Source: [Bacillus] enclensis
GTDB lineage: Bacteria > Bacillota > Bacilli > Bacillales > Bacillaceae_B
Assembly (NCBI RefSeq): GCF_001456935.1
Contig: NZ_KQ758484.1
Coordinates: forward strand, 62,001-126,000
DNA length: 64,000 nt
Direction of reading: 5' to 3'
This document shows positions 17,179-26,174 of the stretch, one piece after another. Every line of letters starts with the position of its first letter. Positions within the stretch are counted from its first letter, which is position 1. Under the pieces are notes generated by a model. The model saw nothing but the letters and a program-made list of their open reading frames with translations, made no database searches and was not told the DNA's origin. Position numbers and translations under genes: made by a program.

Positions 17179-17674
17179 CCATCTTTCGCTTATTCATCGT
17201 TTGAATAAGCACCCCCGCAAGCACGGCAATCCCAATACTCACCAGTACAAGAAGACTGTTCCACCACGAATTCCCTGAAATCCGGTAGAGGAGATTGTAC
17301 TCGAAATCGTTCGACCTTAGTGGATTGAATGCTTCCGTTAAAAATAAAGAGAAAAGAATTTGCGACATAAAATAAACAACCGCTGATGCGAGAAGGGCTG
17401 GCAAAATGGAACGGCCCGATTCTTTTTTTGTGAGATGAGTCTTCTTAATGCGGGAGTGAACATCAATTTCGTTGATCTCCACATAATCTTTTACAAAAGC
17501 TTCAGGACCCCCGAGCTCTTCCAAGGCGTCGGTTCCATGCTCATGTGATTCTTGTATATGTTCCACAATCTGAAATTTCACCTTTTCCCGCTCCTTCAAA
17601 CGGACTCCATACTCCTTCAACGCAGCCAATACTTCATTAACGAATTGTTTTTCCTCCGCCGTCATCCAATCCAT
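17171..17674 (-). CDS. HAAS/DUF1700-like membrane signaling protein
   Basis: 167 residues starting MDWMTAEEKQFVNEVL. Residues 1-75 form the helical HAAS-type cytoplasmic domain usually encoded next to PadR regulators (KFQIVEHIQESHEHGTDALEELGGPEAFVKDY), followed by two transmembrane segments. I start it at 17674 because this ATG is 2 nt after the PadR stop and has GGAG upstream; a longer frame through the PadR end is not likely. Middle gene of the PadR-HAAS-hydrolase operon. Confidence 0.82.
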   Translation of the reverse strand: MDWMTAEEKQFVNEVLAALKEYGVRLKEREKVKFQIVEHIQESHEHGTDALEELGGPEAFVKDYVEINEIDVHSRIKKTHLTKKESGRSILPALLASAVVYFMSQILFSLFLTEAFNPLRSNDFEYNLLYRISGNSWWNSLLVLVSIGIAVLAGVLIQTMNKRKMGA

Positions 17675-17676
17675 CT

Positions 17677-18018
17677 TCACTCCGCCCCCTCTCCTTCTGA
17701 ACCGCTCTCCAGCAATGAACGAATATCCTTCTGCAGCTCCAGCCATTCGTCTATTTTCTGCCGAAGCACCTTCCTCCCCCTGTCAGTGATTTCATAATAA
17801 ACTCTCATTTTCCCGCTTTCCGTCAGCTCCCGGCTGTCTTCAACAAGCTCTGACTCCTTCAATTTCGTAAGGATCGGATAAATGCTCCCCACACCCTTCA
17901 ACTGCAGGCGGTGATTCTCCAGCTCCTTCATGATTTCATACCCATAGCTCTTTTTTGTCGACAATATCGACAACACACACATTTCCAAATGACCTTTAAT
18001 CAAACTGGTTCTATTCAT
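17677..18018 (-). CDS. PadR family transcriptional regulator
   Basis: 113-residue PadR regulator with winged helix (HLEMCVLSILSTKKSYGYEIMKEL, then VGSIYPILTKLKESELV and YYEITDRGRKVL). First gene of a three-gene operon and probably its own repressor. No ribosome site is seen before the ATG; a TATAAT-like hexamer about 18-23 nt upstream means the transcript could be nearly leaderless. An AT-rich inexact palindrome at about 18036-18063 could be its operator. Confidence 0.9.
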   Translation of the reverse strand: MNRTSLIKGHLEMCVLSILSTKKSYGYEIMKELENHRLQLKGVGSIYPILTKLKESELVEDSRELTESGKMRVYYEITDRGRKVLRQKIDEWLELQKDIRSLLESGSEGEGAE

Positions 18019-18132
18019 AGGAAAAATTTAACATAATTATATATCGGAATCAAGTATATATTTTTATTAAGTTTATTCGCCGAACTACTCAAAAAAAACC
18101 GCCCCGGCAGAATACCGAAGCGGATCAAAAAA

Positions 18133-18159
18133 GAGCCGCGGTACCTGTCCCCGCGACCC
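18133..18159. repeat. GGTACC hairpin-family repeat acting as terminator
   Basis: GAGCCGCGGTACC (18133-18145) through CGCGACCC (18152-18159). On the minus strand GGGTCGCGG pairs with CCGCGGCTC (two G-T pairs) and six T follow, which makes an intrinsic terminator 10 nt after the broken 18169 gene. Confidence 0.75.
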
Positions 18160-18168
18160 ACAATCTAT

Positions 18169-18915
18169 TCATTCGACAACTTCAACCAGATTCACAATCA
18201 TGATATGTTCTTCCTCCACTAGCCCAGTATGGTAGCTCGAGCCATTCACTGCGCTTTCGGGGAAGGTTTCCTTACCGTTTTCATCAAGCGGGATCCATCC
18301 GATGCCGGAAGCCACCTGGCGCATGATTCCTTCCAAGGGGAAAACGCCGTTGTGAGATGCCCCATCGGCCATCTCTTCCATCACTGCGATCCAATCATCC
18401 GGCAGCTTTAGGACTCCGTATGGGTTCTCGCCAAACGAAACTTCCTTTTTCATCCGGATGCTCGGGGTGTATTCATGACGTGTGCCGGAAACGGAATAGT
18501 TCCGGTCCCTTTTATAATAAAAATTCAGCGTATCGACGTTCTTTTCTGAAGGATTGATATTCCACACGATCCGGTACGTTGACGGATCTTCAGGATCGAC
18601 CTTCCAAATCTTCGGTTCCCCTTTCGTGCGCACGGTCCCAAGCTTCCATTTATGACGGTGTCACACCCAGGTACTTACTCCATATACCCCTTCATTTGAG
18701 ATGAAGGGGGCCGCCACGTGTTTACCGTCAACCTTGATCACTTCCTGGATTTCCCCGGCATTCGCTTCAGGGAGCAGGCCGTTGATTGCTTTTACCATCT
18801 GTTTTTCACCAGGCAGTGCATCTGGCTCTGAAAAATAAAACCAGTAAACTGCCAGAGATCCGGCCACCAGAAAGAGTACAGCCCCTGATAGAATGGCTTT
18901 CATTTTCATCGTCAT
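18169..18915 (-). pseudogene. Secreted protein gene interrupted by an in-frame TGA
   Basis: One reading frame encodes a signal/anchor (residues 1-29) plus a mixed alpha/beta domain, but is cut by TGA at 18661-18663 after residue 84 (STWV stop HRHKWKLGTV). The frame is intact on both sides; translated through, the product would be 248 residues. The second part has no ribosome site of its own. A Trp codon TGG changed to TGA is the simplest explanation. It overlaps the upstream membrane-protein gene by 4 nt (ATGA). No family recognised. Confidence 0.7.
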
Positions 18916-19640
18916 CTGGCTGCTCCTCCCTTCAATACCGAATCATCCAATCTATAATAATATTGATTCCGAGAGGTGGAGACCAGGATCCCCTTCCCGT
19001 CTTCCTCCACATAGATGATCGGCTTCTTCCCGCTTCCCCACTTCGAAGAAACACCGGTCATCTGATAAGGAAAACGCTCATTCCGGTTCCTCTCGCCGTC
19101 TGATTCCTGGAACATTTCCTCGTACCAGCCATCGCTATCCACTCTTTCTTGTTCAGCAGAAGCCAGTTGATCCGCGAACTTCCCGCGATCCAGGGCCGCA
19201 TCCCCGGCCCCAGAAGGATGAGTGGCGATGATCGAAGCCTCATCCGTATCCGCGATATGCGTCGAGAGATCACCCTCCGGATACACCGCCGAATACAGCA
19301 GGATTGAAAGCAACGATGCTGCCAGGAAAATAAAATTCCCGGCAAACCCCAGCCAGGCAAATCGCCTGTAATTGTCCCACCGGTCCTCCACCCGGTTCAA
19401 AACCGCATACAGTATCCACACGCCTAGCGGCAGCACAGGGAACCTCATCATCGTCCCTTCCATCTCCCAGTCAATCGAGAACGCGAATACTCCTGCCAAT
19501 ATGGCAACGACAACCTTCCACACCCGCGGTTTCGCCTGCTGTTTCCGGTACAGCCTGACAGCCAGCAATCCGATCACCAGCCATGCCAGTACATCCAGCG
19601 CTACTGATACGGCATCCCCTGTAAAGTCCAAATTAAACAT
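18912..19640 (-). CDS. Membrane protein, unknown
   Basis: 242 residues with four hydrophobic segments in the first 125 residues, then a polar extracytoplasmic or cytoplasmic tail of about 115 residues that ends in beta-strand-like sequence (PIIYVEEDGKGILVSTSRNQYYYRL). No family recognised. It is translationally coupled to the broken downstream gene, so both likely act together. The start ATG is preceded by GAAAAGGGATT. Confidence 0.7.
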   Translation of the reverse strand: MFNLDFTGDAVSVALDVLAWLVIGLLAVRLYRKQQAKPRVWKVVVAILAGVFAFSIDWEMEGTMMRFPVLPLGVWILYAVLNRVEDRWDNYRRFAWLGFAGNFIFLAASLLSILLYSAVYPEGDLSTHIADTDEASIIATHPSGAGDAALDRGKFADQLASAEQERVDSDGWYEEMFQESDGERNRNERFPYQMTGVSSKWGSGKKPIIYVEEDGKGILVSTSRNQYYYRLDDSVLKGGAAR

Positions 19641-19892
19641 AATCCCTTTTCCTCTCTTTTTCTATTTAACTCCGATACATCCAATATAAGCCTCTATTTT
19701 ACCATTCATTCCCACTATAGAAAAAGCCCTTTCCTCATTGCCTCAAAAATAATAAGGGAGACTTTTCATTCTGAACGCTTTTCATACATACCCATTAAGG
19801 TATATAATCAACTAAACGTTTATAAGATAATCAAGAGACTAATAGAATGATAAAGTGAACATATATTCCCACGTACAGATTGGAAGGATACC

Positions 19893-21188
19893 ATGAATGC
19901 ACATAATGAACTTGCGATAAAAGACTGCCTGGATTCCCCTGAACACCAGCAGGCTATTTATAAAAAAACATTAATCATCATCATGATCGCCCAGGTCTTC
20001 GGAGGGGCGGGGCTCGCTGCCGGCATTACGGTGGGCGCGCTTCTCGCCCAGGATATGCTCGGGACGGACAGCTTTTCCGGCGTCCCCGTCGCCCTCTTCA
20101 CGCTGGGTTCAGCAGGCGCGGCCATGTTTGTCGGAAGGCTCTCCCAGCGTTACGGAAGACGGACGGGTCTTTCCATCGGCTTCCTGATCGGCGGGATCGG
20201 TGCTGCCGGGGCCGTCGCTGCGGCTGTCACCCATTCCGTCATCCTGCTTTTCATTTCGCTATTGATTTATGGAGCCGGGACTGCCACAAACCTGCAGACG
20301 CGCTATGCAGGGACCGACCTGGCAAAACCGGCACAGCGGGCTACGGCGGTCAGCTTTGCCATGGTGGCAACAACATTCGGTGCGGTCGCCGGACCCAACC
20401 TCGTTGATGTGATGGGCCGATTCGCTGTCTCCATCGGGATCCCCCCTCTGGGAGGACCATTTATCCTGGCTTTTGCCGCCTACACCCTTGCCGGCATCGT
20501 CATCTTCATTTTTATGCGGCCGGACCCCTATGTATTGGCGATGGCGCTTTCAAAGTCTGAGGAAACAGCCAAGGTCAGGGAATCAGTCACGTCTTCTACA
20601 AAAAACAGCCGGGGGATTTTCCTTGGGGCTTCTGTGATGATCCTGACACAGATCGTCATGGTCGCCATCATGACCATGACCCCCGTCCACATGGGGCACC
20701 ACGGCCACGGGTTGACGGCCATCGGCCTGATCATCGGAATCCATATCGGTGCGATGTACCTGCCGTCGCTCATCACCGGTGTGCTTGTCGATAAAATCGG
20801 CCGGATGCCGATGGTTGCAGCGGCCGCGCTTACTCTTCTTGCAGCCGGGATCCTAGCTGCAGCAGCGCCGACCGACTCGATTGTGATTCTCGCCATTGCC
20901 CTCGCGCTGCTTGGACTCGGCTGGAACTTCGGTCTGATCAGCGGCACGGCCATCCTTGTCGACTCGACGGATACCGCCACCCGTGCCAAAACCCAGGGAA
21001 GCGTCGATGTCTTCATCGCCCTCGCCGGAGCTTCCGGCGGTGTGCTCTCAGGCATCATCGTCGCGTTCTCCAGCTACCCGGCCCTTTCCATCGGGGGCGG
21101 AATCATCTCCCTGATCCTCATTCCGGCAACGATCTGGTATCTCATGGGGAACAGGCAAACCGGCAAGACGAAAAAACAAGCAAACTAA
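19893..21188 (+). CDS. MFS transporter
   Basis: 431-residue major facilitator with 12 hydrophobic segments and a central loop near residues 215-235. The loop 2-3 motif is GRLSQRYGRRTGLS at about 86-99, and a related pattern, GVLVDKIGRMPM, occurs in the second half. GAAGGATACC precedes the ATG. GC content is higher than its surroundings, with many Ala and Gly codons. Single gene with its own terminator; substrate not predictable. The 252-nt stretch before it holds only promoter-like AT-rich sequence. Confidence 0.88.
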   Translation: MNAHNELAIKDCLDSPEHQQAIYKKTLIIIMIAQVFGGAGLAAGITVGALLAQDMLGTDSFSGVPVALFTLGSAGAAMFVGRLSQRYGRRTGLSIGFLIGGIGAAGAVAAAVTHSVILLFISLLIYGAGTATNLQTRYAGTDLAKPAQRATAVSFAMVATTFGAVAGPNLVDVMGRFAVSIGIPPLGGPFILAFAAYTLAGIVIFIFMRPDPYVLAMALSKSEETAKVRESVTSSTKNSRGIFLGASVMILTQIVMVAIMTMTPVHMGHHGHGLTAIGLIIGIHIGAMYLPSLITGVLVDKIGRMPMVAAAALTLLAAGILAAAAPTDSIVILAIALALLGLGWNFGLISGTAILVDSTDTATRAKTQGSVDVFIALAGASGGVLSGIIVAFSSYPALSIGGGIISLILIPATIWYLMGNRQTGKTKKQAN

Positions 21189-21189
21189 A

Positions 21190-21231
21190 GAGCAGGACCA
21201 TGCTGACGAAGCTTGGTCCTGCTCGTTTTTA
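21190..21231 (+). terminator. Intrinsic terminator after the MFS gene
   Basis: GAGCAGGACCA and TGGTCCTGCTC form a perfect 11-bp stem followed by GTTTTTATT. Confidence 0.88.
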
Positions 21232-21351
21232 TTAGAAAATCCACTTATTTCAGCTTCGTTTCAGAAGGTTTTTTCAAATTTTGTGCAAAAACCCTTCAAA
21301 AGCCACAATCTCCCCTTTAATTTCATCCAATGAAACCTTCCAGACAAGATA

Positions 21352-21480
21352 TATGATCCATTTCAGAGATTTATGATCCTAACTAGAAATATATGATCCT
21401 CATTCCAATTTTATGATCCTATTTTTAAATATACGATCCTAAATCGAAATATATGATCTTATGAGAATCATTCTAAACTG
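21352..21480. repeat. Phased short-repeat array A3 (TATGATCC type)
   Basis: Six units start at 21352, 21372, 21392, 21412, 21432 and 21452, every step exactly 20 nt. The last reads TATGATCTTA and is followed by GAATCATTCTAAACT, the same tail as array A2. Inter-core bases differ from A2. The hairpin core GGTACC at 21528 is 76 nt after the last unit. It lies beyond the MFS terminator. Confidence 0.85.
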
Positions 21481-21520
21481 GCTGGCCGAATCCTTCCTCC
21501 ATCAAAAATCAGACGAAGAT

Positions 21521-21551
21521 GATCCGCGGTACCTGTCCCCCCTGCAACCCC
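21521..21551. repeat. GGTACC hairpin-family repeat next to array A3
   Basis: GATCCGCGGTACCTGTCCCC with a decayed right stem end. It lies about 70 nt before the MBL hydrolase start, in the position that corresponds to the repeat beside array A2. Confidence 0.7.
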
Positions 21552-21620
21552 AAGCAGGAATTCACCATCCTCATGTTAAATACTAATAAATACCAATCCG
21601 ACGAAAAAGAGGGATCCATC

Positions 21621-22574
21621 ATGCCAACCTTCATTAAAAAGACTGACTTCTTCAAACTGTATTCATTAACTGACGGGGTCTATGCCGCCATCGCCATACC
21701 CGGAAAAGGCGCCTGGAGCAATGCTGGGATCGTGGATCTCGGGGATGAAGTACTCGTCTTCGATTCATTTACCACCCCATCTGCAGGCCAAGAGTTAAGA
21801 AACCAGGCAGAGCTCCTTACGGGTAAAAAGGTAAAGTACCTGATCAACAGCCACTACCACGGCGACCACGTCTTCGGCAATCAAGCATTCCGCGATGCTT
21901 CCATCATCTCCACCGTTGAAACAAAAGAGCTGTCCAAGGAAAAAAACAAGCTTGGAGACGTTAAAAAAGAAATAGAACATACAAAAGAGTACCTGCGAAG
22001 TTTAAAACAACAAATTGACCTCACCCGGGATCCGATCCTCAAAGCCAGCCTTGAGAACCAGTACGACGAAATGAATAAGGTCCTGAACGACATACCCCGT
22101 CTAGAAATCGTCCTTCCATCCGTCCTTTTTGAAAAGAAACTGCTCCTAAAAGGGTCGAAAAGAAAAGTGGAATTGCACTGCCTGGGAGGGGGACACACAC
22201 CCAGCGACACCTTCATGTATTTACCGGAAGACAAGATTGCCTTCATGGGGGATCTCCTCACGGAAAATCTGCATGTACCGATCATTAACCCCGAAGAATT
22301 TCTTCACATATTTGAAAGAGTAAGAGAGTTGAACATCACCACCTATGTCCCTGGCCATGGGAATGTCGGAAATAAAGAACTGTTGAATGAACTAGAAGGA
22401 TATGTCACATTTTTAAAAGATACTTTGACTGATGCTATCAACAAGCACGTCCCTCTGGAATCACTTATTACCCGCTTCGAAGCACCTCTTCCCTATAAAA
22501 ATTGGATGGGCGTTGGCGGAATCGAGGGGAACCTTTCAAAAATATATGAATTCTACTGTGGTAAAACAACTTAG
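21621..22574 (+). CDS. MBL-fold metallo-hydrolase
   Basis: 317-residue metallo-beta-lactamase-fold hydrolase with the di-zinc motif H78-x-H80-x-D82-H83 (SHYHGDHVFG), a later GGGHTPSD histidine, GDLLTE and PGHG. A charged helical insertion of about 60 residues (KNKLGDVKKEIEHTKEYL onward) sits between the first and second metal motifs. I start it at MPTFIKK, with AGAGGG upstream; the open frame further upstream runs through a hairpin repeat and is not coding. Substrate unknown. Confidence 0.85.
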   Translation: MPTFIKKTDFFKLYSLTDGVYAAIAIPGKGAWSNAGIVDLGDEVLVFDSFTTPSAGQELRNQAELLTGKKVKYLINSHYHGDHVFGNQAFRDASIISTVETKELSKEKNKLGDVKKEIEHTKEYLRSLKQQIDLTRDPILKASLENQYDEMNKVLNDIPRLEIVLPSVLFEKKLLLKGSKRKVELHCLGGGHTPSDTFMYLPEDKIAFMGDLLTENLHVPIINPEEFLHIFERVRELNITTYVPGHGNVGNKELLNELEGYVTFLKDTLTDAINKHVPLESLITRFEAPLPYKNWMGVGGIEGNLSKIYEFYCGKTT

Positions 22575-22782
22575 ATCTGGACGTACGCTTATCTGATTTC
22601 CGGCCTGCCTCCCGGGTTTGGAGGGGCATAAGCGGAAGCAAAGGCACCCCCACGAAACGGTATACTTTTTATACAGAGGAATAGAAGCACCCTTAAAGAA
22701 GCTTACTGGGTCTTGGCTCCACTGTTTTCATAACGTACCGGAACCCAGCTCCCCCAATGGCCCAAAACATCACCAACCCACG

Positions 22783-22816
22783 AAAAAACCGGCCCCCGCT
22801 AGTCACGGAACCGGTC
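22783..22816 (-). terminator. Probable terminator after the ABC transporter operon
   Basis: On the minus strand ACCGG pairs with CCGGT around a 13-nt loop and six T follow. It lies just after the permease stop. The 22575-22782 stretch shows nothing else I can support. Confidence 0.55.
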
Positions 22817-22832
22817 CTGATTATCGTATTCC

Positions 22833-25415
22833 CTACATATTCTCCTGCTTCAACCCTTCAATGATGTTCTCATTCTTGATCTTCCCGATCGAATACAGCA
22901 TGGCCGAGCTGACGATGATGAAGATGGCGATGATGACGAAAAGGAGGTCGAACCAAGGCAGTTCGAATCCGTATTCGAAGGTCCCTCCGACCGCTCTGTG
23001 GATGAGGTACATGACCCCGATGCTGATCGGGAGCCCGAACAAGAGGGCGTTGACGCCGTAAAAGATGCTTTCGTAGTTGATCATTTTGTTGAATCCTTTA
23101 GGAGTCATCCCCATTGATTTCAGCATCGCGAATTCACGTTTCCGGAGTGAAATGCCGGTTGAGATCGTGTTGAAGATGTTTGCGATCGAAACGAGTGAAA
23201 TCAAGGTAATGAACCCGTATGTGAAGACGGATAGGAACAGGATCATCTGCTCTTCCTGCTGGCGCCTTTCATAGACGTTGTAAATGTACAGATTTGACGG
23301 TGCCGCTTCTTCAAGGGCTTTTTGGGTCTTCATCGGATCGGAGCTTTCCAGGAAAAGCTGGCTCTGAACCCCGCTTTCTATCAGGCTCCCCGCCATCGCC
23401 TCCAGTGTATCCATAGGCACGATGATATCCAATCCTCCGGCCATCGCCGTCCCGATTCCCATCGGCACCTGATCGGTCAGTGCCCCTATGGTCACCTTCC
23501 CGAACGGCTCGCTTTTATTTGTATCAAAATCCGTGAAGGTCAACTCGAGTTCATCCCCCCGGACCGCCTTGATGGATGAGGTTTCGACGAATTTACCAGT
23601 TGCCGGATCACGGTAGGAAATCTCATCGATGACAATCGCCGCCCGTTGTTCTGGATCAGAGAACGCCTCAAGATCGGCTCCCGCCTTCTCCGCATACTCC
23701 TTGAAGCTCTGTTCATCCAGCCCGTAGAAATTCACATAATATTGATATCGGCCGTTTTCCAGCGGTATGTTTTCCTGTTCGATCATATTCTCCAATTCTT
23801 CAGGGAATTGTTTTTTATCGATCAATGATGAAAGCTGCATGGTTTTATGCAGACTTTGATCCGTCACACCCTCCACACGGGCAAGGTCCTCAAGCTCAGC
23901 GGAATCCCCGCCTTTCCCGTAAACCTGGATGTCGTAATCGACCCCATCCTGCGACATCATCACTGATTTCTTCAGGTTATCCGTAAAAAAAGACACCGAT
24001 AAGAAAAGGACGATGCTGACGACAAGGGAAATGACCGTCGCATAATATCTCTTTTTATTTCGTTTCAGATTTTTCAGGCCGATCTCAGCTTCCAGTCCGA
24101 ACACCTTGCGGACGAGTTTGGACGTTTTGACCGTCTTCCCGGACAACTTGACGTCCTGGGTCTGCCTGATCGCATCGATGGCTGAGATCTTCGATGCCTT
24201 CCGGGCAGGCATATAGGTCGAGATGAAGATGGTCACGACCGAAATCAGACAGGAAAGCAGAACAGAAGATGGCGTGACGACGGTCTGAAGTTTCTCTGAT
24301 ATCCCCAGTGCCCCGTCAACATACGAATTGATGAACCAAAAGGTTGCCGAGATGCCCCCGATTCCGGCCAGAAGACCGGCCGGGATGCTGACGGCGCCGA
24401 TGACAGCACCCTCGAAAAAGACAGAGTCCCTCTTCTGTTTCTTCGTCGCCCCGACACTCGACAGCATGCCGAGATGTCTGGCTCGCTCTGAGACACTGAT
24501 GGCAAATGCGTTATAAATGAGGGAAACCGAACCGACAATGATGACGCCCATGATGATGCCGAGCATGGAAAACAGCGTAAAACGCAGATTGTCATCATCC
24601 GTCACACCGTAGTAGCGGAGCAATTCGTTATTGAAACCCACCTTCTCGATGTCGTTCTCCTCCGCCAATTGCTTGGCATGATCGAATAACGAAGCCTTCA
24701 CTTTATCAAGGATGACTACTGCATTCACCTGTTCGGAATCCTTCATGGAACCCTTATCGATATAACCGATCATCGTGTAGCCGGGAGACCATGACGGTTC
24801 CCAGGATGGGCGCTTGATGACACCAGTCACGGTGAATGTTTCAGTCGAGTCCACCTTGAGCTCTTCCGTGACGCCGTTCTCACCGCGCTGCAGAGGATCA
24901 TTCTGGCCGAGTTCGATTTCTTCCCCCTCGATTTCACGTTTCCCGATATCCAGGGTGATTTCATCTCCAATCTCAAACTGTACACCCGCATCTTTCGCGA
25001 CCTGCTCGGAGATGGCCACTTCGTTTTTCGAAGAAGGAAGCTTTCCTTCCACCAATTCAATCGGGAACTCCTTCAAGCCCTCTTCATTATATTTTTTCAA
25101 AAAAAGATAGGGCCTTTCATCAACCTTGGCCCCTTCAAGCTTTGCATAACCGCCATTGCTTGACAGTATCAGCTTCTCTGTTGCCCCGTCACCTGTAATC
25201 GCATCGATCTGGCCGGCATTGACGTTGCTGTACTGAACATGCCATTCGCCGTTATCCGCGATCGACTGCCGTTTCATGATGTCGAGGAATGAAACCCCGA
25301 GCGTCGAAACGGCCATGATCATCGAGACGGAAATGATGACACCGATGATGGTCACGAGCGTCCTTTTTTTATTTTCCTTAAGGGATCGCAGGGTCAGTTT
25401 ATTGATGATGTTCAT
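22833..25415 (-). CDS. ABC transporter permease, FtsX-like, two repeats
   Basis: 860-residue permease with two FtsX-type halves. One membrane helix at residues 18-40 is followed by a large outside domain of about 240 residues, then three helices (about 280-400); the second half repeats this with a helix near 455 and three near the C-terminus. ISVSERARHLGMLSSVGATKKQ and LRKREFAMLKSMGMTPKG are the coupling-helix motifs of the two halves. Its start overlaps the ATPase gene by 4 nt. Likely an exporter or envelope-stress complex controlled by the adjacent two-component system. Confidence 0.9.
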   Translation of the reverse strand: MNIINKLTLRSLKENKKRTLVTIIGVIISVSMIMAVSTLGVSFLDIMKRQSIADNGEWHVQYSNVNAGQIDAITGDGATEKLILSSNGGYAKLEGAKVDERPYLFLKKYNEEGLKEFPIELVEGKLPSSKNEVAISEQVAKDAGVQFEIGDEITLDIGKREIEGEEIELGQNDPLQRGENGVTEELKVDSTETFTVTGVIKRPSWEPSWSPGYTMIGYIDKGSMKDSEQVNAVVILDKVKASLFDHAKQLAEENDIEKVGFNNELLRYYGVTDDDNLRFTLFSMLGIIMGVIIVGSVSLIYNAFAISVSERARHLGMLSSVGATKKQKRDSVFFEGAVIGAVSIPAGLLAGIGGISATFWFINSYVDGALGISEKLQTVVTPSSVLLSCLISVVTIFISTYMPARKASKISAIDAIRQTQDVKLSGKTVKTSKLVRKVFGLEAEIGLKNLKRNKKRYYATVISLVVSIVLFLSVSFFTDNLKKSVMMSQDGVDYDIQVYGKGGDSAELEDLARVEGVTDQSLHKTMQLSSLIDKKQFPEELENMIEQENIPLENGRYQYYVNFYGLDEQSFKEYAEKAGADLEAFSDPEQRAAIVIDEISYRDPATGKFVETSSIKAVRGDELELTFTDFDTNKSEPFGKVTIGALTDQVPMGIGTAMAGGLDIIVPMDTLEAMAGSLIESGVQSQLFLESSDPMKTQKALEEAAPSNLYIYNVYERRQQEEQMILFLSVFTYGFITLISLVSIANIFNTISTGISLRKREFAMLKSMGMTPKGFNKMINYESIFYGVNALLFGLPISIGVMYLIHRAVGGTFEYGFELPWFDLLFVIIAIFIIVSSAMLYSIGKIKNENIIEGLKQENM

Positions 25416-26095
25416 GGACGGATCACCTCATCCTTTGCAACCCTTCCATCTGCGATTTCGATCACCCGGTCCGCCTGCAGGGCGATTCGCTCATCGTGCG
25501 TGATGACGATCAGCGTCTGGTTGTATGTCTTGTTGAACATCTTCAACAGTTCGATGATCTCCTTGCTGTTCTTGCTGTCGAGGTTCCCTGTCGGCTCATC
25601 CGCCAGTATGATCGCAGGATTGCTGATCAGCGCCCGGCCGATCGAGACGCGCTGCTGCTGTCCGCCCGACAGTTGGTTCGGCAGGTGATCTAGACGTTGA
25701 TCAAGCCCCAGTGTCGACACGATCGATTCTAGCTGACCGCTGTCTACCTTATGCTGATCCAGCAGCATCGGCAGCGTGATGTTTTCCTCTACCGTCAAGA
25801 TCGGGATCAGGTTATAGAACTGATAGATCAGACCGATCTGCCTCCTCCTGAATATCGCCAGCTGCGTTTCATCCAGCTGATAGATATCCGTGTTGTCGAT
25901 CATGACCTTCCCGCTCGTCGGCCGGTCGACGCCACCGAGTAAATGAAGAAGCGTCGATTTCCCAGACCCCGATGGACCGATGATGGCCACGAACTCGCCC
26001 TTATTCACGGAAAACGACACGTCATCCAGTGCCTTGACCGCCGTTTCCCCTTTTCCGTAGATTTTAGACAGATTTTCAATTTGTACGATACTCAT
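25412..26095 (-). CDS. ABC transporter ATP-binding protein (MacB/BceA-like)
   Basis: 227-residue ATPase with Walker A GPSGSGKST at 39-47, Q-loop near YQFYNLIP, signature LSGGQQQRVSIGRAL and Walker B IILADEPTGNLD, then the H-loop THDE. The sequence is typical of ATPases that pair with FtsX-like permeases. AGGAGAATT precedes the ATG. It sits between the sensor kinase and the permease in a four-gene operon. Confidence 0.95.
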   Translation of the reverse strand: MSIVQIENLSKIYGKGETAVKALDDVSFSVNKGEFVAIIGPSGSGKSTLLHLLGGVDRPTSGKVMIDNTDIYQLDETQLAIFRRRQIGLIYQFYNLIPILTVEENITLPMLLDQHKVDSGQLESIVSTLGLDQRLDHLPNQLSGGQQQRVSIGRALISNPAIILADEPTGNLDSKNSKEIIELLKMFNKTYNQTLIVITHDERIALQADRVIEIADGRVAKDEVIRP

Positions 26096-26174
26096 AATTC
26101 TCCTCCAACATTTCAGGTGATGCCCTCAGTATATCTGCCTAATATGACTGTAAAGTGACTCGGAAAGTGACAAT

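Noticed and set aside
18661-18663. TGA as selenocysteine codon
   Set aside because: No recoding hairpin evident and the neighbouring residues do not resemble a selenoprotein; a Trp to stop change is simpler.
21519-21620. N-terminal extension of the MBL hydrolase
   Set aside because: The extra 34 codons are hairpin-repeat sequence; a ribosome site precedes the internal ATG at 21621.
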